Assembly (NCBI GenBank): GCA_964599095.1
Contig: CAZREB010000011.1
Coordinates: forward strand, 1-64,000
Source of the DNA: SZAS-79 sp964599095
GTDB taxonomy: Bacteria > Pseudomonadota > Gammaproteobacteria > Burkholderiales > SG8-39
Length of the DNA: 64,000 nucleotides
Direction: 5' to 3'
Shown here: piece by piece, positions 1 through 8,940 of the stretch
How positions within the stretch are numbered: position 1 is the first letter of the stretch
Layout of the letters: the number at the start of each line of letters is the position of its first letter
Made by a program: the position numbers and the translations under genes
The notes under the pieces: model-generated
What the model saw: only the letters and a program-made list of their open reading frames with translations
Told to the model about the DNA's origin: nothing
The model's database searches: none

Positions 1-587
1 TCCTTCCATCCGAAACCGAGCAGCTTCATGCGCCGCTCCATCTCGGCGACCACGAAAGTGACCTTTTCGCGCAGGCCTTCGGGGGAGGTGTCGCCCAACC
101 GCACGATCCGGTCGCGGTACGACGGCCCCTTCTCCATGGCGTCGCCCCCGCCGGCCAGCACGAAGGTGCCCCGCTTCGCATTCGCAGCCGGGACGGTGTA
201 CGAGAAAGCGTACATCGACGGGCCGGCCGGCTTGTCATACATCGGGCAGACGTTGGTGCGCGCCACGGGGTTCATCAGCGGATCGCCTTCCTTGTAGATG
301 CCCCAGCGCCCGAGCGTAGTCACGTAGACCTTGTTGAAGTCATAGAAGCCCTGGTCGGTAAACGGGGCCGGCGAGCGCAGTTCGCACTGCGCGAACGCAG
401 TGACGGGTCGCCCCAGCGCCTTGAGGTGCGCCTCGACTGCAGCGAACGCATCTGCGATCGGCAATGGCTTCATGAAGCGGGCGCGCTCGATCTCGAAGCC
501 CGGCTCGGCCGCGACACCGCCGGAGTACTGGAACACGGCCTTCACATAGCGGTAGCCACCGGGGGCGAAAACTGGCACGTCGGACAT
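1..587 (-). CDS. RidA/YjgF-family protein, CnbZ-like (3' end cut by window edge)
   Basis: The reading frame opens at an ATG at 587 behind a GGAG-like site and runs off the left edge, so about 195 residues are visible. The protein starts MSDVPVFAPGGYRYVKAVFQ and contains FQYSGGVAAEPGFEIERARF, CELRSPAPFTDQGFYDFN and a NPVARTNVCP segment. From memory this pattern matches the large RidA-like proteins annotated as 2-aminomuconate-type deaminases (CnbZ-like). It begins 28 nt downstream of livF on the same strand, so it is probably the last visible gene of that transporter operon. The function is inferred only, and the substrate is not visible in the sequence. Confidence 0.6.
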   Translation of the reverse strand, partial: MSDVPVFAPGGYRYVKAVFQYSGGVAAEPGFEIERARFMKPLPIADAFAAVEAHLKALGRPVTAFAQCELRSPAPFTDQGFYDFNKVYVTTLGRWGIYKEGDPLMNPVARTNVCPMYDKPAGPSMYAFSYTVPAANAKRGTFVLAGGGDAMEKGPSYRDRIVRLGDTSPEGLREKVTFVVAEMERRMKLLGFGWK

Positions 588-615
588 CGGGTGTTCTCCT
601 GTCGAAAGTTTCGGG

Positions 616-1338
616 TCAGAGCGACCCGAGATAGGCTTCGCGGATCGCGGGGTCGTTGGCGAGCTCCGCGGACCGGCCGGAGCGCGAAATGCGCCCGGTA
701 TCCATCACGAAGGCATGCTGCGCGAGTTCCAGCGCGATCGCAACGTCCTGTTCGACCACCAGCAGCGTCAGGCCGTCGCGGTTCAGGGCGCGGAGCGCAT
801 CGCAAAGCTGGTCGACGACGGCAGGCGCAAGGCCGAGAGAAAGCTCGTCGATCAGCAGCATCCGCGGGGCGCTCATCAGGCCCCGCGCAATCGCGCACAT
901 CTGCTGCTCGCCCCCGGAGAGCGTCCCCGCATCCTGATTGCGGCGGGCGGCCAGGATCGGGAACATCGCGAACATGCGCTCGAGATCCGCTGCGATCGCA
1001 CCGGCGCCGTCAGAGCGACGGTAGGCGCCCATCAGCAGGTTGTCGCGGATGCTCATTGCCGCGAAGAGCCGCCGCCCTTCGGGTACATGCGCGATGCCGG
1101 CCGCCAGCACCGCGTCCGGTTCGGCGCCGGCGAGTTCATTGCCGTCGAACCGGATCGATCCCGCAGACGCCGGCACCAGGCCCGAGATCGTACGCATCAA
1201 GGTCGTCTTGCCGGCGCCGTTGGAGCCGACGAGGCAGGCGATCTCGCCGCGCTCGATCCGCAGGTCGATGCCCCACAGCACCGGCACGTCGCCGTAGCCC
1301 GCGTGGACCCCGGACACCGAAAGCAGCGGCTCAGCCAT
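616..1338 (-). CDS. livF: HAAT-family ABC transporter ATPase, LivF type (system 1)
   Basis: This is one of two cytoplasmic ATPases that power a branched-chain amino acid type importer. The 240-residue protein has a Walker A (GSNGAGKTT, about residue 39), an ABC signature (LSGGEQQMCAIARGL), a Walker B (MLLIDELSLGLAP) and the LivF-style ending IREAYLGSL. Walker B reads DEL instead of the usual DEP; the catalytic Glu is kept. I chose the ATG at 1338 (MAEPLLSV) over an upstream in-frame codon because it overlaps the end of livG by 8 nt, as expected for coupled translation. Order on the minus strand: binding protein, livH, livM, livG, livF, RidA-like. Confidence 0.9.
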   Translation of the reverse strand: MAEPLLSVSGVHAGYGDVPVLWGIDLRIERGEIACLVGSNGAGKTTLMRTISGLVPASAGSIRFDGNELAGAEPDAVLAAGIAHVPEGRRLFAAMSIRDNLLMGAYRRSDGAGAIAADLERMFAMFPILAARRNQDAGTLSGGEQQMCAIARGLMSAPRMLLIDELSLGLAPAVVDQLCDALRALNRDGLTLLVVEQDVAIALELAQHAFVMDTGRISRSGRSAELANDPAIREAYLGSL

Positions 1339-2083
1339 TCGGTCGCGCTTCCGAGGCGGCATAGCGGCGGCCCAGGTAGGCCTGGATCACGCGGGGATCC
1401 CGGACGACTTCCTGCGGCGTGTCGGAGGCGATCAATTCGCCGTGATGCAGCACCACGATGCGCGTACAAAGCGACAACACGACCTTCATCAGGTGCTCGA
1501 TGATCAGGATGGTCACGCCCCGGGCCGCAATCCCGCGGATCAGCGACAGCGCGTGATCGACCTCAGTTGCATTCAGCCCGGCGTTCACCTCGTCGAGCAA
1601 CAGCAATTTGGGACGCATTGCAAGGCCCTTGGCCAGTTCGAGGCGCTTGCGCATCGCCAGCGTGAGCGAAGCCGCCCGGCTGTCGGCCATGCCCGCAAGG
1701 CCGACGAACTCCAGGTGCCCGAGCGCCTCGGCACGCGCCTCCCGGCCGTAGGCCGCTCCCCCGGCAAACATTGCGGCCGCAGCCACGTTCTCGGCCACGG
1801 TCATCTCCGGAAACGGTTGCACGATCTGGAAAGTGCGCGCAATGCCGCGCCGCGCGGCCTGGTACGGCTTCAGCCCGGTGACGTCCCTGCCGTCGAAACG
1901 CACGCTGCCGGCGCTGGCGGGATGCACGCCGGTAATCACGTTCACGAGCGTCGTCTTGCCTGCGCCGTTCGGGCCGATCAGGCCGATGACCTCGCCTTGT
2001 TCGACCGACAGGTTCACGTTCGAGATCGCCGTGAGCCCGCCGAACCGCCGGGTTATGCCTTTGAGTTCGAGCAGCGCGCTCAT
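1331..2083 (-). CDS. livG: HAAT-family ABC transporter ATPase, LivG type (system 1)
   Basis: This is the second ATPase of the importer, 250 residues. It has a Walker A (GPNGAGKTT), the LivG hallmark GIARTFQIVQPFPEMTVAEN, and Walker B LLLLDEVNAGLN. The canonical LSGGQ signature is degraded to SLTLAMRKRLELAKGLA, which is common in LivG proteins. Walker B carries DEV rather than DEP. The start ATG at 2083 shares an ATGA overlap with the livM stop. The protein should pair with LivF as a heterodimer under the LivHM permease. Confidence 0.9.
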   Translation of the reverse strand: MSALLELKGITRRFGGLTAISNVNLSVEQGEVIGLIGPNGAGKTTLVNVITGVHPASAGSVRFDGRDVTGLKPYQAARRGIARTFQIVQPFPEMTVAENVAAAAMFAGGAAYGREARAEALGHLEFVGLAGMADSRAASLTLAMRKRLELAKGLAMRPKLLLLDEVNAGLNATEVDHALSLIRGIAARGVTILIIEHLMKVVLSLCTRIVVLHHGELIASDTPQEVVRDPRVIQAYLGRRYAASEARPNG

Positions 2084-3000
2084 GCCTTCTTCCCCGCTGC
2101 ACGCAGCGAGAACACCCCTTTGGGAAGGAAGAGGACCAGCAGCACGATCATCAGGCCGAGGACGCCGGTATGCACCTGCAGGTAGTTGCGCCAAACCAGT
2201 TCTTCGAGGGACAGGAACAGGGCCGCGCCGATCAGCGGGCCGAACACCGAGCCGGCCCCGCCCAGCAGCACCATCACGATCGCCTTGATCGAGTAGAGCA
2301 CATCGAACACATCCGGCGGCTCGATGTAGTGCACCCAGGAGGCATAGATGGCCCCCGCCGCGCCCACGAACAGACCGGACAGCACGAAGGCAGCGACCTT
2401 GTAGGCCGTCGTGTTGACGCCGAGCATGTCGGCGGCCGATTCGTTCTGCTGAATGCAGCGCAGGCCGAATCCGAGCCGCGAGTGGGTGGCCGCGAGCATT
2501 GCGGCAAACGTGATCGCGGCGAGGCCCAGCATGGCGTAAAAGAAGAATGCCGCCTGCGAGCCGATCGTTGCGCCGTGCGGCACCGGCAGGTTGAGTCCCA
2601 TGCCGCCGCCGGTCAGGTCGGTCGCCGAGTTGACGAGTTCGCGCAAGACCTCCGCCACCACTAGGCTGGCGATGGCAAAGTAATGCCCGCGCAAGCGCAG
2701 CAAGGCAAGGCCGAGCAGGGCGGCGAACAGGAGCGCCATCAGCCCGGCTAGCACCCAGGCGAGGGGCATCGGCGCACCGAGCTTCTGCGCCACGGCCCCG
2801 GTATAGGCGCCGAGCCCGAAGAAGGCCGCGCTCGCGAACGACGGATAACCCGCCATCCCGCCGATGAAATTCCATGCCATCGCCAGTACGCCGTACATCA
2901 GCACGGTCGTCCCCAGCCGCAGCCAGTAGGCGTCGGCCCCGAAAGGGATCAGCGCCAACAGCGCAAACAGGCCTGTCGCGAGCATCAGGCTCTTTCTCAT
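2080..3000 (-). CDS. livM: HAAT-family ABC permease, LivM type (system 1)
   Basis: This is an inner-membrane permease of 306 residues, almost entirely hydrophobic. It begins MRKSLMLATGLFALLALIPF and carries LivM-type motifs such as GMAGYPSFASAAFFGLGAYT and LLGGAGSVFGPLIGAALFL. The ATG at 3000 overlaps the livH stop (ATGA), and the stop overlaps the livG start in the same way, so livH-livM-livG are translationally coupled. The substrate cannot be read from the permease. Confidence 0.9.
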   Translation of the reverse strand: MRKSLMLATGLFALLALIPFGADAYWLRLGTTVLMYGVLAMAWNFIGGMAGYPSFASAAFFGLGAYTGAVAQKLGAPMPLAWVLAGLMALLFAALLGLALLRLRGHYFAIASLVVAEVLRELVNSATDLTGGGMGLNLPVPHGATIGSQAAFFFYAMLGLAAITFAAMLAATHSRLGFGLRCIQQNESAADMLGVNTTAYKVAAFVLSGLFVGAAGAIYASWVHYIEPPDVFDVLYSIKAIVMVLLGGAGSVFGPLIGAALFLSLEELVWRNYLQVHTGVLGLMIVLLVLFLPKGVFSLRAAGKKA

Positions 3001-3863
3001 GCGTAGCCGGTGCGTCCCAGGAGGCCGGAGGGGCGGAACAGCAGCATCAGGATCAGCAACGTGAACGACAAGGTCACCGCGTGCTCGGGCCCGAACCAGA
3101 GCCCGCCGAAACTCTCGACCACGCCCAGCGCGAGCCCGCCGACCATCGCGCCCGGCACGCTGCCCAACCCGCCGAGCACGCAAATCACGAACGCCTTGCC
3201 GAGGTACACCGGCCCCGAAAGCGGCGAAATCGGGAAGATCATCGCGAGCAGGGGGCCGGAGGCGCCGGCCATCAGCGCACCGAGGCCGAAGGTCACCGCG
3301 TAAATGCGCCTGACGTTTACCCCCATGAGCGCCGCGGCCTCGCGGTCCATGCGCACCGCGACGATGGCCCGGCCGATGCGTGAACGCGACAGCAGCAGGT
3401 AGAGCAGGCCGGTGAGGGCGAGAGCCAGCACCATCGCAAACAGGCGGTCGACCGGGAGCACGATGCCGCCGAGGGTCACCACGCCCAGCGGCGGATCCAG
3501 CGTGAGCTTCTTGAAGTCGGCCGTGAACGCAAACAACATCCCGTTGGAAAGCATCAGGTCCAGGCCGAACGTGAGCGACAGCGTCAGCAGCACAGGCGCC
3601 GCGATCATCCGGTTGATCAGCGCGCGCTGCAACGCATAGCCGAATGCGAAGAAGAGCGGCGCCGCGAGCAGGATGGAAACGAAAGGGTGGATGCCGAGCT
3701 TTGCGTACGCATAGAACGCAAGGTAGCCACCCAGCACGATGAAGGAGCCGTGCAGGATGTTGATGACATTCAGAACGCCCCAGACGAGCGAGAACCCCGC
3801 CGCGATGCATGCGTAGAGGCCGCCGAGCACGAGCCCGTTGGCCAGGATCTGGAGACTCAGCAT
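2997..3863 (-). CDS. livH: HAAT-family ABC permease, LivH type (system 1)
   Basis: This is the second membrane subunit, 288 residues. It begins MLSLQILANGLVLGGLYACI and contains the LivH signatures GVLNVINILHGSFIVLGGYL and VLGGLGSVPGAMVGGLALGV. It lies 34 nt downstream of the binding protein gene and overlaps livM by 4 nt. Its length and hydrophobicity are normal for the family. Confidence 0.9.
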   Translation of the reverse strand: MLSLQILANGLVLGGLYACIAAGFSLVWGVLNVINILHGSFIVLGGYLAFYAYAKLGIHPFVSILLAAPLFFAFGYALQRALINRMIAAPVLLTLSLTFGLDLMLSNGMLFAFTADFKKLTLDPPLGVVTLGGIVLPVDRLFAMVLALALTGLLYLLLSRSRIGRAIVAVRMDREAAALMGVNVRRIYAVTFGLGALMAGASGPLLAMIFPISPLSGPVYLGKAFVICVLGGLGSVPGAMVGGLALGVVESFGGLWFGPEHAVTLSFTLLILMLLFRPSGLLGRTGYA

Positions 3864-3897
3864 CCGGTCGGGCCGGCGTGCGGCCTGCCGCAGCCCC

Positions 3898-5103
3898 TTA
3901 TTTCACGCCCAGAAGCAGGTCACCTTGCTTGATCGCGGGCGGCAGGATCACGACCTGCCGGCCTTTCTGGACCTGGAACACCGGCGGGTCTAGCGACACC
4001 ACCTGTCCCGTCGGACCGAACTTGATCGGCCCGAAGAAAGTGACGGTGTTCATCTTCGCGAGCGCTTCGCGCACCGCCTTCCTGTCGAGCGTGCCGGCGG
4101 CCTCGATCGCCAGTTGCAGGACCACGCCCGAAACGGCGGATGACGCCTCGCCGTAGTCCGGGTCGGTGCCGTACTTTGCCTTGAACATCTTGTTGAAGTT
4201 CTCGGTCGAACCGAACACGTCCTTGCCGTTGTATCGCACCGCAGGGTGCCACCAGGCCGCGCTCGTCACGTTCTCGGCGCCTTTGCCCAACGCGCTGACG
4301 AACTCCTTGTAGGCAGGACCGGCGACCATCGTCACCACGGGCGCCTCGATGCCGAGGTCGCCCATCTGCTTCTTGATCAGGATCAGGTCGTTGATGTAGC
4401 CGGTGGCGAAAATCCAGTGCGGGGCGACGGACTTGATCTGGCTGAGCGCCGAGGCATGGTCCAGCGTGCCGATCGCGTACTTCTCGAAATAGACCACGTT
4501 CATCCCGCGCTTCTTCGCCGACTTTTCCATCTCCTGGGCGATCGCCAGCGGGAACAGGTCGTTGCGGGCCAGGATCGCCACCCGCTGCACGCCGGCGGCC
4601 TGCTTCTTGACGAGGTCGGACAAGGGCTCGGTGAGGGTCTGGTTCGGCGTGTAGACCCCGAAAAGGTACTTGTAGCCCTGGTCATAGACCTGCTCGGACG
4701 ATGCGGTCGCCGCGATGGTCGGCATTTCGTACTTCTCGGATACGCTCGACGCGGCCTTGGCTGCACCCGACCCAAAAGGCGAAAAGAGGAAGTCCACCTT
4801 GTCCTGGGTAATCAGCTTTTCCGTGGCCTGTACTGCCCGCGGGGTATTGGATTGATAGTCGACGTAGACGATCTCCACCTTCATTCGCTTGGCGCCGACC
4901 TTGATGCCACCTGCCTTGTTGGCGGTCTCGACCCAGAGGTTGATGCCGTTCTGGAGCTTCTTCGCCTCGGGTGAAAGCGGCCCGGTGAGCGGCAGCGGCG
5001 CGCCGATGCGGATCGTGCCCTGCGCCGAGGCGTTCGCCGCAACCAGCACGGCGACCGCCGCAAACGCCCATCGGGCCAGCGTACCGAGTGACAAGAATTG
5101 CAT
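3898..5103 (-). CDS. Periplasmic substrate-binding protein of HAAT transporter (system 1)
   Basis: This type 1 periplasmic binding protein (401 residues) would capture the solute for the LivHMGF system. It has a Sec signal peptide ending in ANASAQG (cleavage near residue 27). The mature start GTIRIGAPLPLTGPLSPEAK is typical of the Leu/Ile/Val or amide-binding clade, followed by VDYQSNTPRAVQATEKLI. It is the first gene of the operon and has its own upstream region of 168 nt. The solute is unknown. Neighbouring CoA ligases and the RidA/CnbZ-like gene make a carboxylic acid or aromatic derivative as likely as an amino acid. Confidence 0.88.
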   Translation of the reverse strand: MQFLSLGTLARWAFAAVAVLVAANASAQGTIRIGAPLPLTGPLSPEAKKLQNGINLWVETANKAGGIKVGAKRMKVEIVYVDYQSNTPRAVQATEKLITQDKVDFLFSPFGSGAAKAASSVSEKYEMPTIAATASSEQVYDQGYKYLFGVYTPNQTLTEPLSDLVKKQAAGVQRVAILARNDLFPLAIAQEMEKSAKKRGMNVVYFEKYAIGTLDHASALSQIKSVAPHWIFATGYINDLILIKKQMGDLGIEAPVVTMVAGPAYKEFVSALGKGAENVTSAAWWHPAVRYNGKDVFGSTENFNKMFKAKYGTDPDYGEASSAVSGVVLQLAIEAAGTLDRKAVREALAKMNTVTFFGPIKFGPTGQVVSLDPPVFQVQKGRQVVILPPAIKQGDLLLGVK

Positions 5104-5271
5104 GGCTATCCCTCCATAGGTGATTGGTCAGGCCGGCCCCGGAAGCCGGTCGTGGCTCGGACTGGCCGTCGACTGGCGTGAACCGGGATGTTGCCGCAAG
5201 GATGCAACTACTGTTCCATGCACGCAACCGTTGGTTTGCGCCGGGCGAGCCGCGTCCGCGCATGGCGGCGA
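5104..5271 (-). promoter_or_regulatory. Upstream region of transporter operon 1 with two short inverted repeats
   Basis: These 168 nt lie between the Crp/Fnr regulator stop and the binding-protein start, both on the minus strand. They hold GTTGC-N9-GCAAC (5190-5208) and CGCAA-N8-TTGCG (5223-5240). Such paired half-sites are of the kind dimeric regulators use, and the adjacent Crp/Fnr gene makes it the first candidate. No convincing -35/-10 pair was identified, so the promoter assignment rests on position only. Confidence 0.35.
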
Positions 5272-6003
5272 TCAAGTGTCGTACCGGCTCAGCCCGGGCA
5301 GGTCGATCACGGTTACTCCGCCGTACGCCACGCGCAGCAACCCCGCCCGATCCAGGACCTGCAGCGCCTGGTTGACCCGCTGGCGCGAAACGCCCGAGAG
5401 GTAGCCGATTTCCTCCTGCGAAATCTGCAGGTCGCGCCCGCCGCCCGGGTACAGGCGCGGGTTGAACAGCGACGCGAGGCAGCGAGCGACGCGCGCTTCG
5501 GGTTCGAGCAGCCGGTCGGACTCGAGCATGCCTATGAACAGCGACAGCCGTTCATTGAGTTGCTCGAGCAGGAAGCGGTTGAACCCGATGCTGGTGTCCA
5601 GCAACCAGTAGAAAGTGGCGCGCGGCATCAGTGCCACGCGGCAGTCGCGCAGCGCGACTGCGTCGTAACCCCAGGGCAGCGGGCGCAGGACCGAGCCTTC
5701 GCCGAACCACCCACCCGCCCGGACGCCGGTAAACGTCACCGGCTTGCCTGCGGCAGAAGCGCTCGAGATCTTGACCAGGCCCTCGACGACCCCGATCCAG
5801 TATTCCACCGCCGCCCCCTTGCGACAGACCATGCCGCCGGCCGGGACCGTGCGGTCGAACACCTCGGTTTCGATCCTGGCGAGCTCCGCTTCGCCCAGCA
5901 TCGTGGCCCAGACCGAGTCGCGTACAAAAGGGGAGAGGGAAGTCACCGGTGCGCTCACGGCCGCAATTGTCGCCGAGGCGACAACTTCGTGCGTGCCCTG
6001 CAT
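5272..6003 (-). CDS. Crp/Fnr-family transcriptional regulator
   Basis: This 243-residue protein has an N-terminal cyclic-nucleotide-binding beta-roll (about residues 30-145, including AGGWFGEGSVLRPLPWGYDA) and a C-terminal helix-turn-helix (about residues 192-225, ISQEEIGYLSGVSRQRVNQA). There is no Fnr-type N-terminal cysteine cluster, so an oxygen-sensing [4Fe-4S] role is unlikely. The cNMP pocket lacks the classical RxS-T arrangement, so the ligand is uncertain. It lies upstream of transporter operon 1 on the same strand and divergent from the acyl-CoA synthetase operon, so it may control either or both. Confidence 0.85.
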   Translation of the reverse strand: MQGTHEVVASATIAAVSAPVTSLSPFVRDSVWATMLGEAELARIETEVFDRTVPAGGMVCRKGAAVEYWIGVVEGLVKISSASAAGKPVTFTGVRAGGWFGEGSVLRPLPWGYDAVALRDCRVALMPRATFYWLLDTSIGFNRFLLEQLNERLSLFIGMLESDRLLEPEARVARCLASLFNPRLYPGGGRDLQISQEEIGYLSGVSRQRVNQALQVLDRAGLLRVAYGGVTVIDLPGLSRYDT

Positions 6004-6039
6004 CTAAACTATTCCACCTCGCGCCGGGACTAAGGCCGG

Positions 6040-6090
6040 CACAAGGATTCAGGCCGGGAATTTGTGCAAGAATCAGGCCGAATGATTCGC
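6040..6090. repeat. Imperfect direct repeat in the crp-acs divergent promoter
   Basis: In the 156 nt between the divergent regulator and acyl-CoA synthetase genes, the core ATTCAGGCCG (from about 6048) recurs as AATCAGGCCG (from about 6071), each preceded by a CAAG-type flank. The spacing is about two helical turns, so the copies lie on the same DNA face. This is a plausible regulator-binding arrangement, but function is only inferred. Confidence 0.35.
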
Positions 6091-6159
6091 CGCCCAAGCC
6101 GCGGCGGACAGACGCGGGTCCGGTGGTCCGGATTCCTTGAAACCGGAGGAGGCAGCGCG

Positions 6160-8118
6160 ATGCCAGTCGACATTGGTAGTCTCGACACGTTTCCCAAGCT
6201 GCTTGCGCATCACGCGCAGGTGCGGGGGGGCCTTCCCGCCATTCGCGAGAAGGACCTGGGCGTCTGGCAGACCTGGACCTGGGGGCGGTTTTCCGAGGAG
6301 GTCCGCGCCCTTGCCTGCGGCTTTGCGGCCCACGGGTTGAAGCGCGGCGAGCACCTGGCCATCGTCGGGGACAACCGGCCCCGCCTCTACGCCGCGATGT
6401 GCGCCGCCCAGTGCCTGGGCGCCGTTCCGGTGCCGCTCTACCAGGACGCGATTGCCGAAGAGATGGCGTTCCCGATCCAGAACGCCGAAATCGCCTTTGC
6501 GGTGGCCGAGGACCAGGAACAGGTCGACAAGCTGCTCGAGATCCTGCCGCTGTGCCACTCGCTCAAGCGCATCTACTTCGACGACCCCCGCGGGCTCCGG
6601 AACTACACGCAGCCCGAGCTCTCTAGCTGCGAGAAGCTCCAGGAGGCCGGCCGCGAGTTCGATGCCGCGACCCCCGGATTTTTCGACGGCGAAGTGGCGC
6701 TCGGCAGGGGCTCGGACCCGGCCGCCATGTTTTTCACGTCGGGAACGACCGGCAATCCCAAAGGCGTCGTCCTCACGCACATCGCCCTCATCGACCGGGC
6801 CGAGGCCGCGGCGCGGATGGAGGGCCTGGGCGACTCGGACGTCGTGCTTGCGTACCTGCCGCCGGCGTGGATCGGCCAGAACATCTTTTCCTACGCGCAG
6901 CCTTTCGTCACCGGCTACTGCATCTGCTGCCCTGAATCGGCCGAAACCGTGATGGCCGACATGCGCGAGATCGGCCCGACCTACTATTTCGCCCCGCCCA
7001 GGGTCCTCGAAGCGCTGCTCACCACGGTGTCGATCCGCATGGAGGACGCAGGCTCGCTCAAGCGCAGGATGTACGCGTACTTCATGGACGTTGCGCGGCG
7101 CGTCGGCGCCAGGATCCTCGACGGCGAGCCGGTCGGTGCCGCCGACCGCGTCCTGTACCGGCTGGGCGATGTGCTCGTCTACGGGCCGTTGCGCAACGTG
7201 CTCGGCATGAGCCGGGTGCGCGTCGCCTACACCGCCGGCGAGGCGATCGGGCCCGACCTGTTCGTGTTCTACCGCTCGATCGGCATCAACCTCAAGCAGC
7301 TGTACGGCTCGACCGAGACGTCGGTGTTCGTCTGCATCCAGCCCAACGGGCAGGTGAAGCCCGACACCGTCGGGCCCGCGGTTCCGGGCGTCGAGCTGAA
7401 ATTCACGCCGCAGCGGGAACTCCTGATCCGTTCGCCCGGCCTGTTCAAGGAGTACTACAAGAATCCGCAGGCGACGGCGGAGGCCAAGGATCCCGATGGC
7501 TGGTTCCACACGGGTGACGCCGGCTACTTCGACCCCGACGGCCACCTGAAGATCATCGACCGCGTGAAGGACGTGGGCGCGCTGACCGACGGCACGCTGT
7601 TCGCCCCGAAATACCTCGAGAACAAGCTCAAGTTCTTCCCTTACATCAGGGAGGCGGTCGCGTTCGGCGACGGCCGCGACCGCGTCTGCGCGTTCATCAA
7701 CTTCGACATGGAAGCCGTCGGCAACTGGGCCGAGCGCAACAACCTGCCGTACACCGGCTATGTCGACCTGGCCTCGCGCAACGAGGTCTATGCACTGATC
7801 GCCGGCTGCATCGAAAAGGTCAACCTCGACCTTTCGCAGGACCCGGAACTCGCCAACTCCCAGATCCACCGCTTCCTGATCCTGCACAAGGAGCTCGATG
7901 CCGACGACGGCGAACTCACCCGCACGCGCAAGGTGAGGCGCGGCTATATCGGTGAACGCTACCGGCCGCTGGTCGAGGCGTTGTACGCCGGGCGCGACTC
8001 GGTGCACGTCGAGGCGCAGGTCAAGTACGAGGACGGCCGCACCGGGAGCATCTCGGCGGACCTCAAGATCCGCGACGTGAAGACGTTTCCGGCCGCGGCG
8101 GCGAAGAAGGCGGCATGA
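6160..8118 (+). CDS. Long-chain-type AMP-forming acyl-CoA synthetase
   Basis: This enzyme activates a carboxylic acid to its CoA thioester through an acyl-adenylate (652 residues). The AMP-binding P-loop FTSGTTGNPKG lies near residue 190. YGSTET and the C-terminal GWFHTGDAGYF (about residue 447) with IDRVKD are also present. I set the start at the ATG at 6160 because GGAGGAGG lies 7-14 nt upstream; the longer frame to 6064 lacks such a site. The ending FPAAAAKKAA is a basic tail. The stop overlaps the next livG by 4 nt, so activation and transport are co-translated, which suggests that the imported solute is the acid being activated. The substrate is not determined. Confidence 0.88.
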   Translation: MPVDIGSLDTFPKLLAHHAQVRGGLPAIREKDLGVWQTWTWGRFSEEVRALACGFAAHGLKRGEHLAIVGDNRPRLYAAMCAAQCLGAVPVPLYQDAIAEEMAFPIQNAEIAFAVAEDQEQVDKLLEILPLCHSLKRIYFDDPRGLRNYTQPELSSCEKLQEAGREFDAATPGFFDGEVALGRGSDPAAMFFTSGTTGNPKGVVLTHIALIDRAEAAARMEGLGDSDVVLAYLPPAWIGQNIFSYAQPFVTGYCICCPESAETVMADMREIGPTYYFAPPRVLEALLTTVSIRMEDAGSLKRRMYAYFMDVARRVGARILDGEPVGAADRVLYRLGDVLVYGPLRNVLGMSRVRVAYTAGEAIGPDLFVFYRSIGINLKQLYGSTETSVFVCIQPNGQVKPDTVGPAVPGVELKFTPQRELLIRSPGLFKEYYKNPQATAEAKDPDGWFHTGDAGYFDPDGHLKIIDRVKDVGALTDGTLFAPKYLENKLKFFPYIREAVAFGDGRDRVCAFINFDMEAVGNWAERNNLPYTGYVDLASRNEVYALIAGCIEKVNLDLSQDPELANSQIHRFLILHKELDADDGELTRTRKVRRGYIGERYRPLVEALYAGRDSVHVEAQVKYEDGRTGSISADLKIRDVKTFPAAAAKKAA

Positions 8119-8927
8119 GCGAAGGGGCGGCCCCGGAACGCAGCACCGGCGAAGTGATCCTCGCGGTCGAAGGCGTGTCGCTCTCGTTCGGCGGCGTCAG
8201 GGCGCTGAACGACATTTCTTTCGACGTGCGCGAGCACGAGGTGCGCGCCATCATCGGTCCCAACGGCGCCGGCAAGAGCTCGATGCTGAACGTCATCAAC
8301 GGCGTCTACCATCCGCAGCAGGGAACCATCCGGCTGAAGGCGGACGGCGTCCTGCGGGCATTCCACGACATGGACCCGCACGAGGTCGCCCTTTCGGGGA
8401 TCGCGCGCACCTTCCAGAACCTCGCGCTCTTCAAGGGCATGAGCGTGCTCGACAACATCATGACCGGGCGCAACCTGAGGATGCGCTCGAACATCCTGCT
8501 CCAGGCGCTGCGCCTCGGGCCGGCCGCCCGGGAGGAGATCGCGCACCGCGAGGCCGTCGAGCGGATCATCGACTTCCTCGAAATCCAGGCCTGGCGCAAG
8601 ACTCCGGTGGGGCGCCTGCCCTACGGGCTGCAAAAGCGCGTCGACCTCGGCCGCGCGCTGGCGATGGAGCCCAGGGTGCTGCTGCTCGACGAGCCGATGG
8701 CAGGCATGAACGTGGAGGAAAAGCAGGACATGTGCCGCTTCATCCTCGACGTCAACGACCACTTCGGGACCACGATCGTGCTGATCGAGCACGACATGGG
8801 GGTGGTCATGGACATCTCCGACCGCGTCATCGTGCTCGACTATGGGCGCAAGATCGGCGACGGCACGCCGGCGGAAGTGCGCGGCAACCAGGCCGTGATC
8901 GACGCCTACCTCGGCGTGAGCCATTGA
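8115..8927 (+). CDS. livG: HAAT-family ABC transporter ATPase, LivG type (system 2)
   Basis: This is a 270-residue cytoplasmic ATPase. It has a Walker A GPNGAGKSS near residue 50, the LivG box SGIARTFQNLALFKGMSVLD and Walker B VLLLDEPMAGMN. The signature is the degenerate PYGLQKRVDLGRALA, normal for this clade. An N-terminal extension (EGAAPERSTGE) precedes the ABC domain. It overlaps the acyl-CoA synthetase stop by 4 nt and is followed after 13 nt by livH. Confidence 0.92.
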   Translation: MSEGAAPERSTGEVILAVEGVSLSFGGVRALNDISFDVREHEVRAIIGPNGAGKSSMLNVINGVYHPQQGTIRLKADGVLRAFHDMDPHEVALSGIARTFQNLALFKGMSVLDNIMTGRNLRMRSNILLQALRLGPAAREEIAHREAVERIIDFLEIQAWRKTPVGRLPYGLQKRVDLGRALAMEPRVLLLDEPMAGMNVEEKQDMCRFILDVNDHFGTTIVLIEHDMGVVMDISDRVIVLDYGRKIGDGTPAEVRGNQAVIDAYLGVSH

Positions 8928-8940
8928 GCAGGGTCGCGCG

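Noticed and set aside
6073..8007. Long open frame antisense to the acyl-CoA synthetase
   Set aside because: High GC gives long antisense frames. The plus strand encodes clear AMP-binding motifs, and the antisense translation is Arg/Glu/Val-rich with no recognisable domain.
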